A stretch of DNA of 35,171 nt from JBGSPQ01 sp041738505 (GTDB taxonomy: Bacteria; Patescibacteriota; Gracilibacteria; UBA1369). Location of the stretch: the NCBI GenBank assembly GCA_041738505.1, contig JBGSPQ010000001.1, positions 1 to 35,171 on the forward strand, in the 5' to 3' direction. Both the position numbers and the translations under genes were made by a program. This document shows positions 7,947 to 14,242 of the stretch, one piece after another; position 1 is the stretch's first letter; the number at the start of each line of letters is the position of its first letter. The notes beneath the pieces were generated by a model. It searched no databases and was not told the DNA's origin. It worked only from the letters and a program-made list of their open reading frames with translations.

Positions 7947-8705
7947 TTACAGGGCGATGAAACTGCTGGCGCCCAGCCAGGCCAGGTTGAAAATAGCGCT
8001 TTGACTGCGCGCGTAAACCGGGCTTTCAAAAATCATGCCGTTAAGCTCTTCGCGGTTCAGGGAAATCACGGCCACCTTGTCGTCGTAGATTACTATTTCA
8101 TTTTCAAACCAGAATTCGCGCGGATTCACGTAGAGAATTTCTATTAAATCCTGCGGGAAATCCGGCGGGTAATGATCTTTCACATAATTGAAAGCCTCGT
8201 CGCTGGAAGGACAGATTAAACGAGTCTTGATGTTTTTTTCCATTTTTTCGCGGGCGTAGGTCTTAAGATAATCACCAAAAAGATCGGCGAAAAATTTAAG
8301 GTTGGAGTATCCGATCAGCTCTTTTTTGGCGGTAAGAGTGTCCTCCAGAATGTTTTTTACACCCTCCATACCCTCGTAATATTTGATTTTCGGTTTGAGC
8401 GCGAGGGTGTTCGTGATAGACAAAAGCTCGGGAAGAATTCTTTTGGCGTAACTCATTCTTCCTTCCATGATGTTGATGATTTTTTGCGGTGGCTCGGCGG
8501 TGTAGTAGCGGACTTTTTCCCTGGTGATGAAGTTGACCAGACCTTTCTCGGTAAGTTTTTCCAGAGTGTGATAGCAGTTCACACGGGGCAGTCCGGCTTT
8601 TCTGCCGATCGTACTCACGTATCCTCCGCCCAGCTCCAGCAAAGCCATGTATACTTTGCCCTCCACCTCCGTAAGGCCCAGAAGCTCAAAATCCGGAATT
8701 ATCAT
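7947..8705 (-). CDS. TrmB-family winged-helix transcriptional regulator
   Basis: This is a 252-aa DNA-binding regulator. The first ~80 residues form a TrmB-type winged helix: GLTEVEGKVYMALLELGG leads into a recognition-helix region with GLPRVNCYHTLEKLTEKGL and a wing ending in RYYTAEPP. The rest resembles the C-terminal ligand- or effector-binding half of the family and contains no membrane segment. TrmB proteins are best known as sugar-responsive regulators in archaea. The ligand here is unknown. It sits 9 nt upstream of lipA and probably controls that operon. An imperfect inverted repeat over its own transcription start suggests autoregulation. Its start codon is the ATG at 8705-8703. Confidence 0.82.
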   Translation of the reverse strand: MIIPDFELLGLTEVEGKVYMALLELGGGYVSTIGRKAGLPRVNCYHTLEKLTEKGLVNFITREKVRYYTAEPPQKIINIMEGRMSYAKRILPELLSITNTLALKPKIKYYEGMEGVKNILEDTLTAKKELIGYSNLKFFADLFGDYLKTYAREKMEKNIKTRLICPSSDEAFNYVKDHYPPDFPQDLIEILYVNPREFWFENEIVIYDDKVAVISLNREELNGMIFESPVYARSQSAIFNLAWLGASSFIAL

Positions 8706-8710
8706 GATGT

Positions 8711-8728
8711 TGTAAAATAGTTTCTACA
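8711..8728. promoter_or_regulatory. Imperfect operator palindrome in front of the TrmB-like gene
   Basis: The 18-bp element reads TGTA, then ten less symmetric bases, then TACA, with AA/TT matches inside the arms (TGTAxAA...TTxTACA). It lies 6 bp upstream of the regulator start codon and covers the start site expected from the adjacent promoter. Autorepression by the TrmB-like protein is the simplest reading, but this is inference. Confidence 0.4.
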
Positions 8729-8731
8729 TAT

Positions 8732-8759
8732 ATTATACACTAATCATATCTTAATGCAA
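8732..8759 (-). promoter_or_regulatory. Sigma70-type promoter of the trmB-like/lipA operon
   Basis: On the minus strand, TTGCAT (8759-8754) and a perfect TATAAT (8737-8732) are separated by 16 bp. Transcription would begin near 8725, inside the operator-like palindrome at 8711-8728, about 20 nt before the start codon. Confidence 0.55.
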
Positions 8760-8814
8760 CGGCTTATGGTAAAGCATTTTGGTTGATTCATCACCTCTCC
8801 CAAAATCAATCCAT

Positions 8815-8842
8815 TTTACAATATCCAACAATATGATATAAA
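8815..8842 (+). promoter_or_regulatory. Promoter of zinc-ribbon gene 1
   Basis: TTTACA (8815-8820) is followed after 11 nt by TATGATATAAA (8832-8842), giving a TATAAA -10 box with a 16-bp spacer. The same two blocks with identical spacing occur in front of the conjugation-type ATPase gene (14182-14209). The predicted leader is about 30 nt and has no clear ribosome-binding site. Confidence 0.6.
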
Positions 8843-8880
8843 TAATACCAAATCACTATTTTAGCAAGTTTTCACACCCA

Positions 8881-10563
8881 ATGACTAAATCCTGCAAACA
8901 ATGCGCCCAACAATTTGAAATCACGGAAGACGACTTGAAGTTTTATGACAAGGTTTCGCCGGTGATTGGAGGTGAAAAATTATTGATTCCGCCTCCGACT
9001 CTGTGCCCGGATTGCAGAAGACAACGCCGTCTGGCTTTTAGAAACGAACGAAACCTTTATCACCGCAAGTGCGATTTGTGCAAAAAGGAGATATTTTCAT
9101 CGTATTCCCCGGATAAGCCGTGTCCGGTTTACTGCCTGAATTGCTGGTGGGGCGACGGATGGGATTCGCAGGAGTACGGCGTTGATTTTGATTTCAGCCG
9201 TCCGTTTTTTGATCAGTTTGCCGAACTGATGCAAAAAACTCCCCAGGTTTCACTGATTTCCGATCCTCTGGCGGTTGAAAGCAATTGCACATATGTAAAC
9301 TATGCCGGAAACAGCAAAAACTGTTATATGGTTTTTGACTCCGATTATAATGAAGATTCCTATCATTCAAACCTGTTAAAACACTCAAAAAATTGCATAG
9401 ACTGCTCGCACACCCAGGAGTCCGAACTCTGTTATGAATGCATTGACTGCGTGAAATGCTATAACACTTATTATAGCCAGGACTGTACGTCCTGTATGGA
9501 CAGTTTCTTCCTTAAAAACTGCAAGTCGTGCAAAAACTGCGCCATGTGCGTTAATCTTAACCAAAAGGAGTTTCATATTTTCAACAAACCTTATTCAAAG
9601 GATGAATACTTTAAAATTCTGGAAGGTCTGGATCTAAACAAATACAGTTCAATAATAAAACTGTATGAAAAACTTAAGAAACATGAACTGGGTTTTCCGC
9701 ATAAACTCAACCATAATTTAAATACCGAAAACTGTACCGGCGACTATATTTTCAACGCAAAAAACTGCAGGGATTGCTTTAATGTGGCATCTTCCAGGGA
9801 TTTAAAATACTGTGATTCCCTTTATCACGCCATTGATTGTATGGACACTTCATCTTTCGGTGAAAAAATTGAAAAAGTTTATGAAAGTGGGACTGTGGGG
9901 ATTAGCTGTTATGATGTTAAATTTTCATCCATCGTGACGGAATCTTCGGATATTATATACAGTTTTGCCGCACGATTATCTAAAAATTGTTTTGGATGTT
10001 CGGCGGTCAGAAGAGCCCAATATCAAATTTTCAATAAGCAATATAGCCAGGAAGAATATTTGCAATTGATGAAAAAAATAATCCTGCATATGCAAAAAAC
10101 CGGGGAGTGGGGCCAGTTTTTCCCGATGAATATTTCTCCCTATGGATACAATGAAACTATCGCCCAGGAATATTTTCCTTTAACCCAAAAGCAGGCGGGA
10201 AAAGCGGGGGTGAAATGGAAAGAAGAGAATCTTGCCAATCGCTATGTGGGAGTTAAATATGATATACCCGATGATATTCGGGACGTGGATGATTCTTTAT
10301 CTTCACAAATTCTCACTTGTGAATCGTGTGACGACAATTACAAAGTGATCAAACAGGAACTTGATTTTCATAAGAAACACAATTTACCCGTTTCCCCTTT
10401 TTGTCCCGACTGTAGGCATAAAGAGCGTATCGCAAAGCGTAATCCCAATACGTTGTTCACACGGAAATGTGCCAAATGCGGGGACCCGATTGAAACCACT
10501 TACGCCCCCGAGGGGCCGGAAATCGTATATTGCGAGAATTGCTATTTGAAAGAAGTATATTGA
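8881..10563 (+). CDS. Multi-zinc-ribbon cysteine-rich protein 1
   Basis: This 560-aa protein is built almost entirely of CxxC pairs. The N-terminal module starts with CKQC, then LCPDCR, RKCDLCKK and VYCLNC. The middle part has many spaced pairs such as NCKSCKNCAMC. The C-terminus repeats ribbon modules with CESCDDNYK, FCPDCRHKE, RKCAKCG and YCENCYLKEVY. Such proteins bind several zinc ions and are typical of CPR genomes, but I know of no established function. No signal peptide or membrane segment is visible, so it is probably cytoplasmic. A paralogue with a nearly identical N-terminus lies at 11625-13328, on the other side of a Fic gene. The gene ends with TGA. DNA or RNA binding is possible but not shown by sequence. 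Confidence 0.8.
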   Translation: MTKSCKQCAQQFEITEDDLKFYDKVSPVIGGEKLLIPPPTLCPDCRRQRRLAFRNERNLYHRKCDLCKKEIFSSYSPDKPCPVYCLNCWWGDGWDSQEYGVDFDFSRPFFDQFAELMQKTPQVSLISDPLAVESNCTYVNYAGNSKNCYMVFDSDYNEDSYHSNLLKHSKNCIDCSHTQESELCYECIDCVKCYNTYYSQDCTSCMDSFFLKNCKSCKNCAMCVNLNQKEFHIFNKPYSKDEYFKILEGLDLNKYSSIIKLYEKLKKHELGFPHKLNHNLNTENCTGDYIFNAKNCRDCFNVASSRDLKYCDSLYHAIDCMDTSSFGEKIEKVYESGTVGISCYDVKFSSIVTESSDIIYSFAARLSKNCFGCSAVRRAQYQIFNKQYSQEEYLQLMKKIILHMQKTGEWGQFFPMNISPYGYNETIAQEYFPLTQKQAGKAGVKWKEENLANRYVGVKYDIPDDIRDVDDSLSSQILTCESCDDNYKVIKQELDFHKKHNLPVSPFCPDCRHKERIAKRNPNTLFTRKCAKCGDPIETTYAPEGPEIVYCENCYLKEVY

Positions 10564-10657
10564 AGATAATAAAATATAATAATTATAGTTAACAAAAAAA
10601 GACCATTAATAGCATGTAATAACCATAAAATAATTAGAATTAAAACAAAAAGCGATG

Positions 10658-10695
10658 TATAATGATAAAAAATCATTAAAATTTAGTTAACTAAA
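10658..10695 (+). promoter_or_regulatory. Fic gene promoter with two palindromic operator candidates
   Basis: TATAAT (10658-10663) is a strong -10 box; the -35 region is weak. Just downstream, AATGAT (10661-10666) and ATCATT (10672-10677) form an inverted repeat. TTTAGTTAACTAAA (10682-10695) is a perfect 14-bp palindrome ending 2 nt before the Fic start codon. A TAGTTAAC half copy lies at 10586-10593. The arrangement fits tight repression of the Fic gene, with no Shine-Dalgarno sequence left between palindrome and ATG. Confidence 0.5.
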
Positions 10696-10697
10696 GC

Positions 10698-11612
10698 ATG
10701 GAATTTCTTACGAAAAAAGTTATCAAGGGCAGAACGTATTATTACCTCCAGTATGAAGGGTACGCCAAGAGTCTGGGCGCGGCTTTGCCCGGGGATATAA
10801 AAAGTGCTTTCCTGGACTTTTTCGGTGCGATTGCGGAAAAAAAATACAAGTCGCTCGGTCGCGAAGTGATAAAGCAATTCCCGTACAGTAAACTTGAGGA
10901 ACTGGAGAAAATGCACTATTGGCATGTTTGCGTGTCGCAAAGCGAATATTTCAGGAAAGAGTATGTAAAGATGTTTTTATGGTTTGCAATCCTGTTCACC
11001 TTTAATTCCAACCGCTCGGAAGGCTCCCGGGTGACACGACCCGAAATCGAAAAAATCGCTTTAGCCGGGAGATTAAAAAAGCCAAAAACAAAGACGGACA
11101 GGGAAATCTTTAATTCCATCCGCGCCCTCAACTATGCGTTTTCAAAGAAAATGAAATGGAATGCCGGAAACATTAAAAAAATCCATAAAATGCTTCTGGA
11201 AAATCTGGATGATCCGGAAATTATCGGTAAATGGAAAAACGAAAATAACGTCGCTCCGGGGAACCAGCCGACCGTGGACTACAAACAGGTAAAAACGGCC
11301 ATGAATGAGCTTATGATTTGGTTCCATGCTGAGGCCGAAAAAAAAACATACCCGCCGCTTTTGGCGCTAGGATTCTATTGCCGATTTGAGCGGATCCACC
11401 CGTTCCTGGACGGTAACGGCAGGATCGGCAGGATTTTGCTGAACGCCATACTGTATAAATATAAATATTTGCCGGTGATTTTTTTCACCAAAAACCATCG
11501 GGAGCACTGTACGGCGCTTAGTATGGCTTTGGAAGGAAGATTTGCGAAGCTCAACACCCACTTTTTCAAGCAGGCAAAGAAAACTTACGAAGAGCTGTCA
11601 TCGCTCAAATAA
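10698..11612 (+). CDS. Fic-domain protein (AMP-transferase type) with inhibitory helix
   Basis: Fic proteins usually transfer AMP from ATP onto hydroxyl side chains of target proteins. The complete active-site motif HPFLDGNGRIGR (234-245, catalytic His234) is present. SNRSEG (104-109) matches the (S/T)xxxE(G/N) inhibitory motif, with Glu108 in the N-terminal half. This puts the protein in the self-inhibited class, where that glutamate blocks productive ATP binding. The 304-aa length is typical for stand-alone Fic proteins. The first ~90 residues are not recognised. The gene is inserted between two zinc-ribbon paralogues and ends 12 nt before the second, so it may be co-transcribed with it. 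No separate antitoxin is seen; the inhibitory helix makes one unnecessary. Confidence 0.92.
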   Translation: MEFLTKKVIKGRTYYYLQYEGYAKSLGAALPGDIKSAFLDFFGAIAEKKYKSLGREVIKQFPYSKLEELEKMHYWHVCVSQSEYFRKEYVKMFLWFAILFTFNSNRSEGSRVTRPEIEKIALAGRLKKPKTKTDREIFNSIRALNYAFSKKMKWNAGNIKKIHKMLLENLDDPEIIGKWKNENNVAPGNQPTVDYKQVKTAMNELMIWFHAEAEKKTYPPLLALGFYCRFERIHPFLDGNGRIGRILLNAILYKYKYLPVIFFTKNHREHCTALSMALEGRFAKLNTHFFKQAKKTYEELSSLK

Positions 11613-11624
11613 CAATACACGCTT

Positions 11625-13328
11625 ATGACCAAAGCCTGTAAACAATGCGCCCAACAATTTGAAATCACGGAAGATGACTTGAAGTTTTACGACAAGGTTT
11701 CGCCGGTGATTGGTGGGAAGAAATTTTTGATTCCGCCGCCGACGCTGTGTCCGGATTGCAGGCAGCAAAGAAGGCTTTCCTTTCGCAATGAGCGCAAATT
11801 GTATCATCGCAAATGCGATTTTACGGGCGAGGCGATCATCTCGCTTTATTCCCCCGACAAGCCGTATAAGGTTTATAAAGAAGAGATATGGCACAGCGAC
11901 AAATGGGATCCGTTCGAATATGGCCGTGATTTTAGGGCGGGGCAGAAATTCTTTTCGCAATTCAGGGAGTTGCAGCTGGCCGTTCCAAGACGGGCAATGC
12001 AGCAGGATGGCACCAACGAAAACTGCAAATATGTCACTTTCGGACAGAATAACAAGAGCTGCTATCTGGCGTTTGTCTGTTTCAATTCCGATAACCTCTA
12101 TTACTCGGCAGATTGCGGCTTTCTGAAAGACAGCTGCGACTGCCTTTTTTCAGACGGCCAGGAACTACTGTACGAGTGCGTGGACTGCAAGTCGTGCTTC
12201 AATTGCATCTTTTGCCGGAACTGCCGGCAGTGCTCGGACTCCATGTTGCTGGAGGATTGCCATAATTGCGACCATTGCATCGCCTGCAAAAATTTAAGGA
12301 ACAAGAGCTATCACATCTATAATAAACCGTTCACAAAAGAAGAATATGAGAAATACAGGGAAGAGCTGAGGGGCAAAAACCTGACGGAGGAGAGGAAGAA
12401 GTTTCTGGATTGGCAGATAAGACTGCCCTCTCCGCATATCAGGGCGACAAACGCCGTTGATTCCGATGGTGACTATCTGGAAAACGTCCACAATTGCCAC
12501 AATTGCTTTGACGTACTCAGGGGCGCACAGGATTGCAAATATTGCTGCTTTTCCGGATGGGACTGCAAAGACATGATGGACTGCAATAATTCGGGGCCGC
12601 AATGCGAGCTTATGTACGAATCACTCGCCATCGTCCGGTCGCAAAAAATCATGCATTCTTTTTTTATCAGGAACAGCAATGATCTTTATTATTGCGATAA
12701 CATGACCGAATGCCATGACTGTTTCGGGTGCGTAGGGCTTACACATAAGCAATACTGCATCCTGAACAGACAGTACGACAAGGCTGAATATGAGAAGAAA
12801 GTAAGTGAAATCATCGAATCCATGCAAAAAAACGGGGAATGGGGAGAGTTTCTCCCGATCACATATTCGCCCTTCGCCTACAACGAGACGGTTGTAATGG
12901 ACTATTTTCCCCTGGATCGGGAAAAATGCGGGAAAGAAGGGCTTCAATGGAAAGAAGAAAGTGAAAAAGGGCAGTTTAAGGGCCAGATCTCAAAAATACC
13001 CGATAACATTGGGGACGCCGATGACGGCATCACCGGCCGGATATTCAGTTGCGAAAAGTGCGGGGCCAATTACAGGCTGATAATTCAGGAGCTCCGGCTT
13101 TACCGGAAAATGGGCATAGCCCCGCCTCACCATTGTTTCGAGTGCCGCCACAGTGAAAGGATGCGTTCGCGCAACCCCCGCAAGCTCTGGGATCGCAATT
13201 GTGCCAAGTGCAAAGCTGCAATCCGGACCACTTACGCCCCCGAGAGGCCGGCCGCCGCCACAGCGGGGCCCCGCTCAGGCGGGGAAATCGTGTACTGCGA
13301 AAAGTGCTACTTGAAGGAGGTGTATTAG
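11625..13328 (+). CDS. Multi-zinc-ribbon cysteine-rich protein 2
   Basis: This 567-aa paralogue of the protein at 8881-10563 has the same order of CxxC modules and the same YLKEVY C-terminus, here followed by TAG. The first ~65 residues are nearly identical in protein and in DNA, while the remainder is clearly diverged. That suggests recent exchange or gene conversion of the N-terminal module. The module with RKCDLCKK in the paralogue reads RKCDFTGE here, losing one cysteine pair. An 11-residue insert (AAATAGPRSGG) near the C-terminus is encoded by GC-rich palindromic DNA at about 13251-13283 and is absent from the paralogue. The function is unknown. The gene starts 12 nt after the Fic gene. 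Confidence 0.8.
   Translation: MTKACKQCAQQFEITEDDLKFYDKVSPVIGGKKFLIPPPTLCPDCRQQRRLSFRNERKLYHRKCDFTGEAIISLYSPDKPYKVYKEEIWHSDKWDPFEYGRDFRAGQKFFSQFRELQLAVPRRAMQQDGTNENCKYVTFGQNNKSCYLAFVCFNSDNLYYSADCGFLKDSCDCLFSDGQELLYECVDCKSCFNCIFCRNCRQCSDSMLLEDCHNCDHCIACKNLRNKSYHIYNKPFTKEEYEKYREELRGKNLTEERKKFLDWQIRLPSPHIRATNAVDSDGDYLENVHNCHNCFDVLRGAQDCKYCCFSGWDCKDMMDCNNSGPQCELMYESLAIVRSQKIMHSFFIRNSNDLYYCDNMTECHDCFGCVGLTHKQYCILNRQYDKAEYEKKVSEIIESMQKNGEWGEFLPITYSPFAYNETVVMDYFPLDREKCGKEGLQWKEESEKGQFKGQISKIPDNIGDADDGITGRIFSCEKCGANYRLIIQELRLYRKMGIAPPHHCFECRHSERMRSRNPRKLWDRNCAKCKAAIRTTYAPERPAAATAGPRSGGEIVYCEKCYLKEVY
13262..13275. repeat. GC palindrome within an in-frame insert of zinc-ribbon gene 2
   Basis: AGCGGGGCCCCGCT is a perfect 14-bp palindrome. 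It lies in a stretch of ~33 bp that has no counterpart in the first zinc-ribbon gene, although both flanks align (TTYAPE upstream, EIVYCE downstream). The reading frame is kept, so it behaves like a small palindromic element tolerated in a coding region. Confidence 0.5.
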
Positions 13329-13348
13329 GGCGGTTTGGCGTATAGGCT

Positions 13349-13687
13349 TCACACTACAAACATCAGCTGTTCTCTTATTCCGCCGACCTCGTCCGGGTTA
13401 AGCGCGGAGATGTATTTTACCAGGCGTGATTTGTCGATTGTTCTGATTTGAAAGAGCAAAACCACACTGTCGTGCGGTCGCTTTGAGATGTTTTTGGGAA
13501 GATGATAAGTGGTGAGCAAACCTTTTGCTGTAAGGTTTGTTGTGAGGGGCGCGATCACGACAGTGTTGAGATTTCTATTGAGGATGTTTTTCTGCAGAAC
13601 CAAGACCGGCCGATACCCCCCTTGCTCATGTCCTTTGACGGGATTTAAGTCCGCAAGCCAGATTTGTCCGCGCGAGATATTTTTCAT
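13349..13687 (-). CDS. MazF/PemK-family toxin (endoribonuclease)
   Basis: MazF-type toxins cut mRNA at short sequences. The 112-aa product has the family pattern: RGQIWLADLNPVKGHEQGG at the N-terminus, RPVLVLQ, then VVIAPLTTN near the middle. I chose the ATG at 13687 because it lies 5 nt after the antitoxin stop and begins directly with the conserved MKNISRGQIW. An in-frame ATG at 13717 would add ten residues and overlap the antitoxin gene. It forms a toxin-antitoxin operon with the upstream gene. The stop codon is TGA. Confidence 0.88.
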   Translation of the reverse strand: MKNISRGQIWLADLNPVKGHEQGGYRPVLVLQKNILNRNLNTVVIAPLTTNLTAKGLLTTYHLPKNISKRPHDSVVLLFQIRTIDKSRLVKYISALNPDEVGGIREQLMFVV

Positions 13688-13692
13688 ATTGA

Positions 13693-13920
13693 TTATTCGG
13701 ATTGGATTTGGAGCCATTCGTCCTCGGAGGGAAGATCGGGGAAGGTAAGTTTGGAGAGTGCTTTTGTGTCTTCCTCCATCTGTCTTTCCAGGAAATCCTT
13801 TAATGCCGTTTCCACCAGTGCGCTTTTGCTTGTTCCGGTTCGTTTGCTCATTTTTTCCAGCATGATGTTCACCATGGGTAGGATTGTTATGGAGATGCGT
13901 GTTTTATGGCTCTTGGGCAT
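13693..13920 (-). CDS. Ribbon-helix-helix antitoxin
   Basis: This 75-aa protein has the pattern of a CopG/MetJ-type ribbon-helix-helix DNA-binding domain: a basic N-terminal strand with RISITILP, then helices containing MLEKMSKRTG and SKSALVETALKDFLERQ. The acidic C-terminal tail (residues ~50-75, ending DEWLQIQSE) is suited to binding and blocking the MazF-type toxin. It is encoded first in the operon, as expected for an antitoxin. Its start codon sits at the edge of a large palindrome that is probably its operator. Confidence 0.8.
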   Translation of the reverse strand: MPKSHKTRISITILPMVNIMLEKMSKRTGTSKSALVETALKDFLERQMEEDTKALSKLTFPDLPSEDEWLQIQSE

Positions 13921-13959
13921 AAGTATGATTTATTAGTATTACTATTTTATCATACTTAT
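13919..13959. promoter_or_regulatory. 41-bp operator palindrome of the toxin-antitoxin operon
   Basis: ATAAGTATGAT (13919-13929) and ATCATACTTAT (13949-13959) are perfect 11-bp arms. TAGTATTACTA (13934-13944) is a second palindrome with the same centre at 13939, so 17 of 20 base pairs are symmetric. The left arm includes part of the antitoxin start codon. The core word AGTAT/ATACT recurs in all sub-sites, as expected for several antitoxin dimers binding side by side. Confidence 0.7.
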
Positions 13960-13971
13960 TGGCGGCGACAA
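13944..13971 (-). promoter_or_regulatory. Promoter of the toxin-antitoxin operon, overlapping the operator
   Basis: On the minus strand, TTGTCG (13971-13966) and TAAAAT (13949-13944) are 16 bp apart. The -10 area reads TATGATAAAAT, close to the TATGATATAAA found at the same distance in two other promoters of this window. The -10 box lies inside the operator palindrome, so binding there would block transcription. Confidence 0.5.
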
Positions 13972-14181
13972 AGATCTTTTGCGGACTGATATTACATCCG
14001 GAACATTAAGGAAATGTTAAAAATTCATAAATAATTTCATAACGCTGATAGGGGCACCGGTTGCAACAACAGAGTGTTGTTAATTTATTTCTACAGATGT
14101 TTCTCGTGTGCTTGATTGCTGTTTTTTGCCTTATTGTAAAGCTTTTTTAGCTTCCTAAAATTTATTGTAATAACTCTCCAG
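13960..14181. other. Gene-free stretch between the toxin-antitoxin operon and the ATPase gene
   Basis: Apart from the toxin-antitoxin promoter at its left edge, I see no open reading frame, RNA gene or repeat here. The sequence is AT-rich, with several short T-runs but no stable hairpin. Confidence 0.5.
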
Positions 14182-14209
14182 TTTACAAATCTGGACAGTA
14201 TGATATAAA
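14182..14209 (+). promoter_or_regulatory. Promoter of the conjugation-type ATPase gene
   Basis: TTTACA (14182-14187) is followed after 11 nt by TATGATATAAA (14199-14209), with TATAAA as the likely -10 box at 16-bp spacing. Transcription would start near 14216. The downstream AAAGGAG at 14207-14213 is too far from the ATG at 14243 to act as its ribosome-binding site. The layout matches the zinc-ribbon promoter at 8815-8842 block for block. Confidence 0.6.
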
Positions 14210-14242
14210 GGAGTTGATATACATTACAATATTTTGAATATT

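Noticed and set aside
8881..11830. The near-identical 5' ends of the zinc-ribbon genes as template/variable repeats
   Set aside because: The differences are scattered, mostly at third codon positions and not at adenines only, so gene duplication or conversion explains them better.
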